Counted from the first letter of the stretch, positions 1-11,648 are shown. The stretch is 64,000 bases of DNA from Amphimallon solstitiale (GCA_963170755.1 OY720680.1:103610274-103674273); one strand, 5' to 3'. Notes: generated by a model from the sequence alone, not told the origin. Translations and numbers: made by a program.

Positions 1-140
1 TTAATCTCCCTCATGAGATCTGATTAGATTTTCAGTAAAATCGGTAGACCCGTAGTAGAAGTTTAGTTCGGTGAAAAAATAGACTTTTACCAGTATTTCG
101 AGAGCAATAAACATGATTGCAAAATCTCTTTTAACTTTTA

Positions 141-258
141 CTTTCTTATACGTAGTATAAGGAAGTATTGTGGTGACGAAAATTTTCGACCTCGAGATTT
201 TTGCAGATGTCCATATCTTGAAGTCCACTGATACCAAAAAAGTTGGTTTTAAAAAATG

Positions 259-291
<33 letters not shown>

Positions 292-604
292 CAGTATGTG
301 TGTGTGTGACCACGATGGTGGTCAAACGGCTATAGATATAAATTCCAAATTTTGTATTTACGAAATTCCTACCGGAAGCAGGTCTATTACTCTTATCGAA
401 AATCATTTTTTTGCGAATATCTCGCAATTCTGCATTCTGTATATATTTATTAGTACAAAAGTATTTAGAGCTAGATTTCAAAATATCACCTTTTCTCACC
501 GGTTTATTTTCTTAAGACGATAAAAGTATTGAAAATTTAATTTAGCACAACTTTTGTATAAATTGAAATGCACATACGTATATGAAAGTCGTGCGGTGGC
601 CACA
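141..604 (+). repeat. Dispersed repeat family R1, copy 1
   Basis: This is a copy of a family seen four times here (also near 20618, 38990 and 57720). It opens with the motif ctttcttatacgtagtataa, carries a TC/TG microsatellite, and closes with a short hairpin of the type gtgnggtggccacac. Bases 1-95 resemble the internal part of the same family (the block around 57945-58020), so they may be a broken second piece. No protein is encoded. The family type is uncertain: the 3' hairpin recalls Helitrons, but the 5' end and CTRR terminus are not convincing. Confidence 0.75.
258..308. repeat. TC/TG microsatellite
   Basis: A run of TC dinucleotides passes directly into TG dinucleotides. The same compound microsatellite sits at the equivalent point of the R1 copy at 57840-57888, so it belongs to the repeat family and did not arise independently. 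Confidence 0.9.
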
Positions 605-2810
605 TCTTATTTTTGAAAATACCATTTATCGTATATGTATCCATGATGCTAATTGATGTTTAAATATATGTACCTTGACAAGGCGTTCACTTTAATCACG
701 AGGTGAATTTAGCAAGGGGCTCTTGCGTCACAGGTTAGCTCTAGGTTTTTAATTGCAAATATTAATTAAAACTTAATTAAGTTCATTGAGACTTGCCATC
801 AGTCTATCAAAATAATCAAACGCATCGCGAAATAGACAAGTATAGTCAAGTCGTTTTGGCAACCGACACGGCAAACGTACGAACTAAAAACGACGATTCA
901 ATACCACAACAAATTCCAATTGACCGGAATAATTTTAGAACAATAAAATTCAACTAATTAATTAATATTTCAAAATAAATAGCTTCTGCTAGTAAAATAC
1001 TATTGCATGAAAGCCAGTTACAAATTGAATATTAGAAATAAAGTTATTAAATATTACTTTTCTATATCTATATTTTATTTAATATATGGCTATTTTGCTT
1101 AGTAGGCTAGCATTATTGTCGTTTTTTATTTTCACGGAGCGGATGAAACATGATAATCGTAGCGTATAATGCATTTTACAGCGTCGTTTTATTTTGATTT
1201 GTGTTTCTGTTTTTTACCTCTTATTGAGTTTTTGTCTGCAAATCAGTTTTCTTAAAAACCAAGTAATAATGCTGAAAGCTTTGTGCCGACAAGCAAAGAA
1301 TTTTTTTTCTGAGACATAGTAGTTAATGTTTACAGAACAATGATACCGTAATAAGACAGAAAGCTATCTAATCTTACAAGCATGAGATTCTCACTGAAAT
1401 AATAAATGTTTGAAAATCACATAATAAGCAATATTGTTTAGGATATTTTCAAATTTAAGAAGGGTTATACATGTTGACTGTAATAGAAGAATGGTGGATG
1501 ATTGATGTCGGCACCTTTCTTTCAAACATGGATGGATAAAAATTTATACTAGTTTAAAGCTTAAATAAATAATAATAATGATTGTGTTTAGCTTAATCAT
1601 AAATATTGGTTGGTTAACGTGTAAAAAGTATGTTGCATGATAATACTTGAGAGAATTGTTTCAAACAAGTTGCTTCTAGTACGTCAGTGATAATAAAATA
1701 CATTTTTGCACAAGACGCCATTATGTGGGTACAGTTTGCGTCAACTTATCAGAACTAATCTAATCATTGTCCCCACTCTGATTATAAAGCCACTCTATGA
1801 AACAAGGTATTGTGACACCTATCTATTGAACACATTGAAAAGTAAAAAAAAGAGTAATATTGACACACGTCAACCTAAACAGGCAACAGATATTACACTC
1901 CCTCTGAACTAGTGATTACATCATGTAAAGCTGCTCTATTGAGTGTCAGTGCAATCTTAGCTTTGTAGCTGGGAAACGCAATAAGCAGCTAACCTAGACG
2001 TGTATATATGTAATGTTTGTAATATATCTGACATTAAATGAAATATATTAAAGTCTGCACTGAATGTTTTCAAACTGAGCACTTCATTTATATTAACTAG
2101 TAGGTTGTTGGCGAGTATATTGGTATGATTACATGCTATCTTTTGGAAACGGTATGCTTATTCCATGTTAACCACCTGTCGGTATTCATCCCGATGTACT
2201 TCACGTTATTGGTTTCAGTAATTTGTTGTCCATTTTACTCTATAGGTGGATATGTTGAATCTCCCCATGGTAAAAGTACATATATTGATTTAAGTCGTTG
2301 ACCATTAATTCGTCATTTATTTAAAGATATAATAACAAAGACTGTATTTGGAAATGAAAAACTGTGGAAACATGCATTTATATAAAAGAATATTAAATAT
2401 TGATAAAAAGAAACGGTAAAAAAGGAAGCTAATAGAATATTAGAGAAGAATTGGAACGGTTTAATGACTTATGGAAAATAAAGAAATTAAACAAATTTAG
2501 TTATCCTAATTCCATTTAAAAATTTGCGATTCTGTCGTGTGTTAACTAAACATTTTGATTCAATAAAGAAATATGTCTTCACGTTGCAGCTCTTATATGA
2601 TATTCTACTTTCTTCAATGTTTTCACATTTGTTAGAATCAATAAAACACCAATTTATTTATTTAACAAATTTAACACCCAAATAGTTATATGTACTTTCT
2701 ACAGGGCAGAACACTTGTTAACTTTTTATCGGGATCTGGAATGGCCTTATATCCTCAATGCATGAATTTTATCTAATAATTAATGTGAAATCTATTGTAA
2801 AAAGCATATA
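605..2810. other. No recognisable gene, 2.2 kb
   Basis: AT-rich sequence with no ORF of recognisable content and no clear inverted repeats. A 68-codon open frame at 1706-1912 shows no protein-like composition and is probably chance. Confidence 0.6.
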
Positions 2811-3658
2811 CAGGGTGTCCAGAAACTCTCCTGACAAACGAAGACCGGATATTCCTCAGATAATTTTAAGACAATTTAACCCAATTCACCCTAGTCCGAA
2901 AATGCTTCCTAAGGTCATAGGCGTCCGTTTTGGGTAGGTAAACGGTTATTTTAACGCATAACTTTTTTGTCTTTAACATTTAAGCATTTGTGACACTAGA
3001 TTATTAAATTTTCAGGTATTCTAGTACTAAAAGGTACTCTTACTTTAAGTCGGTAGGATACAACGTTTTCTAGAAAAATCGATTTGAAAATTTTTCGTTT
3101 TTTCGTCATTAAAATTCAATTTATTATTTTTTGCACTAGTTCGCTCTGAACTGCCAACAGAAATAAAACCTACGTTTTTAATTGTCGAATTGTTGTCAGT
3201 TCGCGAAGTTGAAATGACGAAAAAACGAAAAATTTTCAAATCAATTTTTCTAGAAAACGGTGTATCCTACCGACTTAAAGTAAGAGTACCTTTTAGTACT
3301 AGAATACCTGAAAATTTAATAATCTAGTGTGACAAATGCTTAAAAGTTAAAGACAAAAAAGTTATGCGTTAAAATAACCGTTTACCTACCCAAAACGGAC
3401 GCCTATGACCGGTACTAGAAATTCGCAATTGATGGAATCGATTCATCTCTGGAGGATAAATAAGCATACCAGTTTTTGTTTTTCTAAATAGAAGCATTCG
3501 GGAGATATTAAAAAAAACTAATTACAAGGCGCCATCTTCAAAGAGCTCTAGCTCCCTTAGGAAGCATTTTCGGACTAGGGTCAATTGGGTTAAATTGTTT
3601 TAAAATTATCTGAGGAATCTCCGGTATTCGTTTGTCAGGAGAGTTTCTGGACAGCCTG
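2811..3658. mobile_element. Foldback MITE, family F1, copy 1
   Basis: An 848-bp non-autonomous element flanked by TA on both sides. It begins cagggtgtccagaaactctc and ends with the inverted form. Long inverted arms meet near the centre, so nearly the whole element can fold back. One arm carries an extra block of roughly 140 bp (about 3410-3555) absent from the other. A second, truncated copy lies at 55553-56268. There is no transposase ORF. The GGGTGTCC-type end is shared with the DD41D element at 50982, which suggests a related transposase, by inference. Confidence 0.85.
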
Positions 3659-4393
3659 TATAATATCAGCAAATTTGTTCTGCAATCATCCAGTTTTGTG
3701 TATGATCATATAAGACAAACTAAAACACCCCTTATTTTTTACACAAAATGTGCATTTTACAATCTAAAAAACTAAAAAAATGCTACAATACACATTACAC
3801 ATTATATAGATGTGTGTTTGGAAAGACGAAATTACTAAATTATTCGGTAATTGTTCAAACCCCAATTTACAACATTAATTATAAAGGTTTTTTTACTTTT
3901 TTTTTCAACAGTATATGCAAAGTGTTCATATGGGGTAAATCGGTAAATCAAACGTAGCTATAGATCATACTTAATCAAACAATTAATGTATTCACTGTAT
4001 ATGAATCTAAGCAACAAGTTAGTTCAGTAAGGTTGCATATTCGATTCGATTATACGCTTGAAAAATTGTCGTAACTTAAATATGAGACACATGATGGCGA
4101 ATTTGCTGAAATTAGGAAACAAAGAAAATTATGTTCCTAAGGAAAATATTAAACTATAGATAACAAAAAGAATAACAATGTCAAAAAAATATATTGCAGC
4201 ATTCAACATTTTGACTACATAATCTTATTTATCCTCAGTTGCACTTATTTTTATGTGCATACCTATACTCGAGTAAATAGATAGGAATATTGATATTTGT
4301 AACCATATAAATATTTTATGAACACCAATTTCTAATAAATAAAAATTCAATATATATTAAACGTCGTACATTAAAACATATTTATGTTTGTAG
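3659..4393. other. No recognisable gene
   Basis: AT-rich sequence between the foldback element and the first supported exon. Nothing here resembles a coding exon; a 69-codon open frame at 3748-3957 looks random. Confidence 0.5.
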
Positions 4394-4623
4394 ATGATTA
4401 TAATATTCCAATTGAAATACCTCTCATCGTGCAGACGCTGACTGATCAACAACTTGATATTGTACCTGAGTTCAAAGCCGATCAAGTAACAGAGACGCAA
4501 TTAATAATTACCCAAAGGACGTTTGACTGTGAACAATTCGTCCAAAGAAGAGCGCAAAAATTGTGTTCCGAATTACGTTTAGAATTCCTTCATTGTGAAG
4601 ATTATGACATTAAGTTACTACAT
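4394..4623 (+). CDS. Internal or first coding exon of an unrecognised gene
   Basis: I do not recognise the product. The exon encodes a mixed acidic sequence ending in residues EDYDIKLLH, with low-bias, protein-like composition and a charged helix-like stretch around FVQRRAQKLCSELRLEF. It ends at a good donor (cat|gtaagc) in phase 0. The 5' limit is ambiguous: an acceptor-like string ending in tttgtag precedes base 4394, but an in-frame ATG at 4384 could also start the protein. The next exon begins 61 bp further on in matching phase. The short intron and the continuing frame are the main evidence that this is a gene. No signal peptide or membrane segment is visible. Confidence 0.6.
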
Positions 4624-4684
4624 GTAAGCATATTCAAAAGCAAAAGATAATGGTTATTATATATTAACGATTCTCTGCTTCCAG

Positions 4685-5011
4685 ATTTGCCCGATGGAGG
4701 GACATATTGTTTGCCAAGCTGTGATAAAAATAGGTGCCCTACAATTAAACGAATCACACTCAAAGCCTGACGTATACATAGCGAATTGTGTGTTTACGTG
4801 GAACATAGATACTGATGCCTTTGAATTAATCGAACCCCCCGATAAATATAAGCTACAACCGTTAACTACAACCACACAAATGTTACAATATTATATTCCT
4901 CCAAATAATCAGAAGAAAGTTCTTGTAATGGACTACAATTGCAGATTTGCCAGCAAGAAGAGTCTCAGAGATTACTATGATAATTTTGAAGTAATGATAG
5001 AACAGAAAGAA
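4685..5011 (+). CDS. Second coding exon of the same unrecognised gene
   Basis: This exon follows an acceptor (tctgcttccag) and continues the frame of 4394-4623 in phase 0. It encodes 109 residues starting ICPMEGHIVCQAVIKIGAL and ending near YYDNFEVMIEQKE. The intron between the two exons is only 61 bp. A donor (gaa|gtatgt) ends the exon, but the open frame also reaches a stop at 5024-5026, so this could be the last exon if that donor is unused. The predicted piece is soluble, with alternating hydrophobic strands. I cannot name the family. Confidence 0.6.
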
Positions 5012-5277
5012 GTATGTAAGTACTAACAAATAGCAACATATATAGTGATCCTATTTTCCATAACTTAAAAAAGTTTTATATAAGTGTGTGATATTGATGA
5101 GAAGAAGAAAATATTGTATAATTTCCCACAGATTACTATAAACTCCCATTTTTAATGTATAACCCATTCATCATATTTTTTCTATTTGTCCTTTGTCAAG
5201 ATTTGAATCCAAAGCAGAGTAAAAAAGTCACAAGTCAACCCTTCACAATTTATTTATGCATTTTGATATATTTTATC

Positions 5278-6665
5278 ATCAACCGTCAATAAAGCGATGC
5301 ATTACCATAGCGTTTTACGGAGATAAACAAACACTTTATCGTACTGTAAAATAAAGTACTTTACCTGCCGCTAATATCTGTCAACGTAGCCATGACTGAT
5401 GACTTTAAACATAAATCGTTTGTCACTGTCATAAGTTATTATATCTTTATTTCTTAAATTAACAATTTTCACGGTTGGCGATAAAATGTTGTATGCACCA
5501 CGTCAGTAAAGTACCTTTACCGAACTCGTCTGTTACTCGCCGCGCTCGTTTCACTCGCTTGGCTCGTAAATCAGACTCGTTCAATAAAGTATCACTTTAC
5601 TGACTTGTTACATAAATAGCTATTATCGCCAACCGTCAATAAAGCGATGCATTACCATAGCGTTTTACGGAGGTAAACAAACACTTTATCGTACTGTAAA
5701 ATAAAGTACTATATCTGCCGCTAATATCTGTCAACGTAGCCATGACTGGTGACTTTAATCATAAATCGTTTGTCACTGTCATAAAATGTGATAAGTCATT
5801 ATATCTTTATTTTTTGAATTAAAAATTTTTGTGGTTGGCGATAAAATTTTGTATGCACGTCAGTAAAGTGCCTTTTTCGTACTCGTCTGTTACTCGCCTC
5901 GCTCGCTTGGCCCATAAATCAGACTCGTTCGATACAGTATCACTTTACTGACTTGGCACATAAATAACTATTATCGCCAACCGTCAATAAAACGATGCAT
6001 TATTACCACAGCGTTTTACGGAGGTAAACAAACACTTTGTCGTACTGTAAAATAAAGTACTTTACCTGCCGCAAATATCTGTCAACGTAGCCATGACTGA
6101 TGACTTTAAACACAAATCTTTTGTCGCTGTCATAAGTCATTATATCTTTATTTTTTAAATTACAAATTTTTGCGGTTGGCGATAAAATTTTGTATGCACC
6201 ACGTCAGTAAAGTGCCTTCATCGAACTCGTCTGTTACTCGCCTAGCTCCCTTGTCTCATAAATAGACTCGTTCGATAAAGAACCACTTTACTGACTTGGT
6301 ACATAAATAACTATTATCGCCAACCGTCAATCAAGCGATGCATTACCATAACATTTTACGGAGGTAAACAAACACTTTATCGTACTGTAAAATAAAATAC
6401 TTTACCTGCCGCTAATATCTGTCAACGTAGCCATGACTGATGACTTTAAACATAAATCGTTTGTCGCTGTCTTAAAATGTGAAGTCATTATATCTTTATT
6501 TTTTAAATTAGAAATTTTGGCAGCTGGCGATAAAATTTTGTATACACCACGCCAGTGAAATGCTCTTATCGAACTCGCCTGTTACTCGCCGCGCTCACTT
6601 CGCTCATAAATCAGACTCATTCGATAAAAGAACATTTTACTTGACTTGGTACATAAATAACTATT
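5278..6665. repeat. Four-copy tandem repeat, about 345-bp monomer
   Basis: The string aaccgtcaat recurs at 5281, 5631, 5979 and 6322, giving monomer lengths of 350, 348 and 343 bp and a fourth copy ending near 6665. Each monomer carries the blocks cgatgcattacca, tctgtcaacgtagccatgac and, near its 3' part, a GC-richer patch with ctcgtctgttactcgcc. Monomers begin with tatcgccaaccg and contain the inverse cggttggcgata, so each can form a stem. Copies differ by small indels and substitutions. This is a short satellite-like array or a tandemly amplified MITE. Confidence 0.92.
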
Positions 6666-6875
6666 TGTCTACTCCCATCTTTAAAATACCATTTATCGTT
6701 TATATTAGCAGGCCGCTAAGCGATCTTTTAAATACACATTGACAGGCTGTGGCAAATGAATTAAAATTCAATCAAGATGGTTGACACTTAACCTCAGTCT
6801 GTCAAAATAACCCGACGTGGCGCGACAACAGATAAGTGATTTTGTATTATTTTATTTGCTGCCGTAGAAATGGTA

Positions 6876-7228
6876 TACAATGAGACCAGTCTCAAGTGAA
6901 GTGTGGTGGTATCTTAAAAATCCCTAGATTATGGTATTTTTTTGTTAGACAGATACATACAGGTACCTATTCTGAATATGCACAATTGCTGTCATTTCGT
7001 TTCAAAATGTTGTCGTTTTATTATCACATTTTATTTGCTTTTTATTTCCTTTCATTCTCTTTATTGATGTAAATATGCCATAACAAATCTCTCAAAACCA
7101 TTTGTGCACATTGTTACGGCTATACACAGTACCTATACACAAGTGTTTCTCAATATTACCAACTAGTCATTGTTGCCAATTTAAAAAATTAGGCCATGCA
7201 ACCTTCACTTGAGATTGATCACAATGTA
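6876..7228. mobile_element. MITE family M1, copy 1
   Basis: A 353-bp element with imperfect inverted ends (tacaatgagaccagtctcaa and its inverse at the right end, about 27 bp), preceded by TA. It has no ORF. A truncated copy lies at 20314-20593. Confidence 0.75.
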
Positions 7229-7746
7229 CTATGAAGCTTGTTTTATAAACTCGTTATCACTCATTTTATCAAACACTTGCTTTGCTTGATTAAAATGAGG
7301 TTTATAAAACTTGGTACATAATATACTATTCCTATGATATATTAAAATGAATTAATTATTGACATTTAATGTATCCCCATACAACACTACACTATAAGTA
7401 CCACGCGATCATTTAAATTCTAAATTATAGCAGGCGGGATTTTTTTTACTAGGTTGTCCAGAATGTCAATTATTGACAATTTAATTCATCTGTCAAAAAC
7501 ATGACATTTTAATACACGCTGTGTTAGTTTGCTATCGGATAAACTGCATGTTTGCTAGCGGATAAACTGCATGTTGATTTTCCATGGCAACGAAAATTCA
7601 ATTCTGACAGTATCGTTCAAATAAATTTCATACATAAACATTTATATTTTTCTCTTTCTTTTGTATATGTATTCAAAGGAATGTTAAATAAAAATATTTC
7701 GGTTTATTAATATTAATTAAATGATTCATTAAATTGTCTTACCAAA

Positions 7747-7966
7747 TACCATTCGAGTTTGTGTTTATTTCCGGAACAAACTTTCATTTTGACAAAACTC
7801 AAACTTTGTTGCTTAAGGGTAACACGACTCGAACAAATAACAAAAGGTAAAAGCGCTCCACCTTCGGTGTCGTGGTTTTACCATGTTATTTGTTCTCGTC
7901 AGTTACCAAGCAACAAAGCTTTCGTTCAAAATGAAAGTTTGTCCGGATAAACACAAACTCTTATGG
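7747..7966. mobile_element. Hairpin MITE nested in the family C composite
   Basis: Two arms of roughly 105 bp are inverted copies, with shared blocks gagtttgtgttta, acaaactttcattttg and acaaataacaa in opposite orientation. The centre is near 7856. No ORF was found. Confidence 0.75.
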
Positions 7967-8029
7967 TATTACCCCCGATTAATTAACAATTTGAAACGTC
8001 ACTTTGACAATTCAAATTGTAAATTAGTA

Positions 8030-8220
8030 CCGCGCGATCATTTAAATTCTAAATTAGAGCAGGCTGTGAAATTTTAATTAAGTTGGTATATAAGTACTAA
8101 TTTACAATTTGAATTGTCAAAGTGACGTTTCAAAATGTTAATTAATCAATAATTGACATTCTGGACAACCATTTAAAAAAATCCCGCCTGCTATAATTTA
8201 GAATTTAAATGATGGCGTGG
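8030..8220. mobile_element. Family C MITE (191 bp) nested in the composite
   Basis: It begins ccgcgcgatcatttaaattc and ends atttaaatgatggcgtgg, with TA on both sides. It retains the sequence just upstream of the family C transposase start codon fused to the sequence beyond its stop codon. It is therefore an internal deletion derivative of the autonomous element. Confidence 0.88.
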
Positions 8221-8384
8221 TACTTATATACCAACTTAATTTAAATTGCACAGCCTGCTCTAATTTAGAATTTAAATGATCGCGCGGTACTATATAATTG
8301 TTTCAAGGTTTTGAATTGTATCTTTTTTATTGAAAATTATTATAATATATTAATTAATGAAATTTTATTATAAAAATTTCGTCT

Positions 8385-8445
8385 CAGGTACGGTTTGAAC
8401 GCACATCTCTTGATTTCCCCGGTCGCGTGTTTTGCTATTAAAACA
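8385..8445 (-). other. tRNA-like box A/box B sequence, SINE or tRNA pseudogene
   Basis: On the minus strand, tagcaaaacac is close to a pol III box A and gttcaaacc matches a box B, with spacing similar to a tRNA. A normal acceptor stem and D-loop are not evident. It may be the head of a tRNA-derived SINE or a decayed tRNA. Confidence 0.3.
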
Positions 8446-8899
8446 AAGAGAAAATGTTTATGAGAATCTTATAAACGCCTTGAATTATATCAAACCACAG
8501 ATGACAAATGTGATTTGCGCATAGAAGATGGATGCATTATTTCATGAAATAAAATATTTTTCGAATTTTCATTAATCTTATAAATCTTGTTCATTTGGCC
8601 AAAAACACTTTTTCATTTTAAAGCTTGCTATTGCCTTAATTTAATATTATTTAAAAAACTGGAACTTGATGATATTTATTTTGTTCTGCAGTAGTAAAGA
8701 AAGAATCAAATCATGACACAAATCATTATTTGCGTTAATAAACCTTTAAACGTTTCCCCTGTTACAAGCAAAATTTTATCGTATTTTAAAACTTTTTATG
8801 GTCTTTGAAATTGATTGTTCTGGCAAAAAAGATTTTTTACTAACTCCGACAACCTTCACTTTTCTTTCCAAGATAAAATGATGTGTATTTATATTACAG
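8446..8899. other. No recognisable gene
   Basis: AT-rich sequence without an ORF or clear repeats. Confidence 0.5.
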
Positions 8900-8940
8900 A
8901 TCGTGTTTGGCAGCCTTTATTTCAAAATGGATATTCCACA
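8900..8940 (+). CDS. Possible small internal exon (41 bp)
   Basis: A short stretch is framed by an acceptor (tatattacag) and a perfect donor (gtaagt). Read in phase 0 it gives IVFGSLYFKMDIP plus two bases. The phase would fit the donor after 5011, so it could be a further exon of the unrecognised gene. The only evidence is splice-site quality and an open frame, so this is a candidate only. Confidence 0.25.
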
Positions 8941-9540
8941 GTAAGTGACAGTGAATAGTAGTACCCTTTTAATTTGCGGACAATACTTGGAACTAAAATA
9001 CGTACATATAGTTCTTACGACGTGCCCCGTCTTGTACAGTATTACAGATTTTAATCAGCATTATTTTCCCCTTTACATTAAAGGCATATTATCCGGTTTT
9101 TTTTGTAAAAGCAACAGTATATACACTGATACCGGTGGTATACGTAAATATTGATGTTACTCATGCCAGAACAGTGTTGGGCATTGATTAGTTAATTGAT
9201 CGATTTAATATTTCATTGTCTTTGAATTACAATTAAATATAATTGCAATTGTAGCACGACAATTTTTTTTTATTGCACCGGTTAACATGGATACGTATTT
9301 AAATTTTTCGAAGCTATTTATTTTACTTTGAATAATGGCCAGTACAATACTACCTATTCTTTTTTTATATCAAGAATTTTTAAAACTCTACCCCTTAAAT
9401 AAATTTGGTATTATATAACAGAAAACAGTATATATTTTTTAAAAAATTATTTGTTTAATTTGTTTATGTACAGGCAGTTTTCTAATTAGAATTTTAATTG
9501 ACTGTGGGATATTATTGAATGTAAGAATTACGTACATATA
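8941..9540. other. No recognisable gene
   Basis: AT-rich intergenic or intronic sequence. A 69-codon frame from 8945 lacks protein-like features. Confidence 0.5.
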
Positions 9541-10127
9541 CAGGCTGTCTCTAAAAGGTGCAGAAAAAACGCTACCACACATTTCTGAGGGCGATCTAAC
9601 CCAACTTACCTCAGTCCAAAAGTGGATGCACCATTGCATTGAATTGCCACAAGAATAACACCCAAATTACAGAAGCATATGTGTCCATATACGGAATGAA
9701 TTTTTTATATCCAGATTACTCATAAACGGCTGCTCCAATCAACTCCTACCAGGTATACCTTTTCTAGGTAAAAAACATTGGAGAATAAGAATTTTTATTT
9801 AAAAGTTAAATACAGTGTGTCTCAAAAAAATTATTACGTTTTAAATGGATACAATATGCCGCAGGTGGCGCCCTCTACATTTTGCAATGAAAATGAGAGC
9901 AGATTTAAATTTTCTACCCCACGAAACCCCCCCTACCCAAATATTGTGACAATATACCAATTATTACAGAAATTATTTATAAAAAACTAAAACCAAATTG
10001 AACTTTTGACACTCTGTATCTCCGAAAGCATCCACTTTTGGACTGAGGTAAGTTGGGTTAGATCGTCATATTTTGCCCTCAGAAATGTGTGGTAGCGTTT
10101 TTTCCGCACCTTTTAGAGACACCCCAG
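9541..10127. mobile_element. Long-TIR MITE, family F2
   Basis: A 587-bp element with TA on both sides. Inverted arms of at least 85 bp contain the shared blocks tctctaaaaggtgc, aacgctaccacacatttctg and cctcagtccaaaagtggatg. The right arm has a small extra block (aaaatatgac in inverse) relative to the left. There is no transposase; a 70-codon frame in the centre is not recognised. The CAGGSTGTCTC-type ends resemble other TA-inserting long-TIR elements here. Confidence 0.88.
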
Positions 10128-10678
10128 TATATCCATGGTAACTGATGCAATTTAAATTTTAGTTGCACTTGTGATTAACAATTAACATTTTAATTATTAA
10201 TTGAATTTGACAATATTGTGATAATTGTTACTGAAATTGACAATGAAGAAAGTAATGTAATTGTTAATTATATAAATTTTGCCCAACCCTGTATCAGGGT
10301 AAACCACAAAAAATTCTCGAACAGGCATTGTACTTGTATTATTAAAAATGATATTATTTTTATATTTTTTTTAATATTTGACTATTGGATACAAGACAAA
10401 AGCATTGCAAGTTGCATTTTATAGAGCTAAAAGGTTTTTTTAAGCGCGTGGAAAGAAGTATCTTTTGACTTGATAAGAATCTGTAACTGATTGACTGTAA
10501 CAAAATGGATATCTTTCTTGTTTTGTTAAAAAGAAATTCAGTCTTACAATTTCTCTAGCTATATTTGTAAGTTCCTTCAAAATTGATTATCAGTTATTCC
10601 ATTCCAGGGTATAAGAGTTTACAAATACTATTTGTACTTAAACCTGCTAAATTTTAGAGGATAATTATCAATCTATAC
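10128..10678. other. No recognisable gene
   Basis: AT-rich sequence; nothing beyond chance open frames. Confidence 0.5.
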
Positions 10679-11648
10679 TGGAGACGCGTTAAGTTCAGTT
10701 GCACGTCATAGATGACGTTTACATGTTGTCATAACTGTATTAGAGAAACTAAAAAAGTTACTTTGTTAAATTATACTTGAGGACATTTATTTCATTAGCT
10801 TAAATAGAGGATTTGTAAATTGATCGTGATATACGCATTCATGGCAAATAAACACATAATTTCCGTTTCAATATTAAATTTCTTTATTACATATTTTTAA
10901 TAGACTAATAGTTCAATTCAGTGTTGACAGATAAATCATATCTGTCAAAAAGACGTGCGTTGTGTATATTCTTCCTGTCAAATTTTTCATGTTTATTTTT
11001 GCTTTGATATAAATTGTTTAAAAACAATGCTTCTTAGAAGTGTATTTATTATTTATTCGCGTCCATTGAATATAATGCCGAAAGGTTTCTGTAAACAGTC
11101 GAGGCTTTTTACAAACTTTTCTATAATCATGTGTTAAATTTAATGTGAATAGCGTAAGTATTGCTTATTTTAAATTATATTATGGATACGTAATGAAACA
11201 TTTAAGGTTTTTCGACAATCTAAATCAGTATAATAAATAAGTTTAGAAAAACTAAAGTCTTAGAGCATTTCAATTACTAAATATATAGCTATTATATTTA
11301 GGACAGCTGACTCGTCGGCCATTTTGGAGATAAATGTCAGTTCATATCACGATACACTTATACCGGTATGCTCACTTTAGCTGTCAATGACGTCATTGCG
11401 GACAGATTGACAGTTCTCATATAGGCTACATTTTGACGCAGTTATCTCCAAAATGGCGGACGAGTCAGCTATGCTTTATATAGTAGTTGTAACTAAATAT
11501 ATTACGTTATAGTTATTGTATTGTGAATAATTTTTTTCTTTGGTTATATCAAATATCACTGACAGAAATAAAAATAGACCCGGCAACATATACAAGGCGA
11601 GTCGTCATGGATCTAGTATGACGTGCAACTGAATGTAACGCGTTTCCA
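10679..11648. mobile_element. 970-bp element with about 33-bp inverted ends
   Basis: The left end tggagacgcgttaagttcag is matched in inverse at the right end (ctgaatgtaacgcgtttcca), and the similarity continues into gttgcacgtcat. No transposase is present and no obvious target-site duplication was found. A second inverted repeat is nested within it at 11305-11470. Confidence 0.7.
11305..11470. mobile_element. Hairpin MITE nested in the 10679-11648 element
   Basis: Arms 11305-11333 and 11442-11470 are inverted copies, reading agctgactcgtcggccattt outward to inward, with only one or two mismatches over 29 bp. The element is 166 bp and has no ORF. Confidence 0.75.

Larger units (their letters stand above)
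7401..8287. mobile_element. Composite MITE of family C (CCRCGCGATC ends)
   Basis: An 887-bp element bounded by TA, starting ccacgcgatcatttaaattc and ending in the inverse with ccgcgcgatc. It carries the ends of the autonomous element at 48353-49903 but no transposase ORF. About 500 bp of foreign DNA, including a hairpin MITE at 7747-7966, interrupts its middle. A second family C MITE (8030-8220) sits in its right arm at the same TA used in the 48-kb copy. Confidence 0.85.

Noticed and set aside
1706..1912. 68-codon open frame
   Set aside because: No homology pattern, splice sites or neighbouring exons; expected by chance.
5278..6665. Possible CRISPR-like repeat array
   Set aside because: The units are about 345 bp with no short repeat and unique spacer alternation, and the window is eukaryotic.
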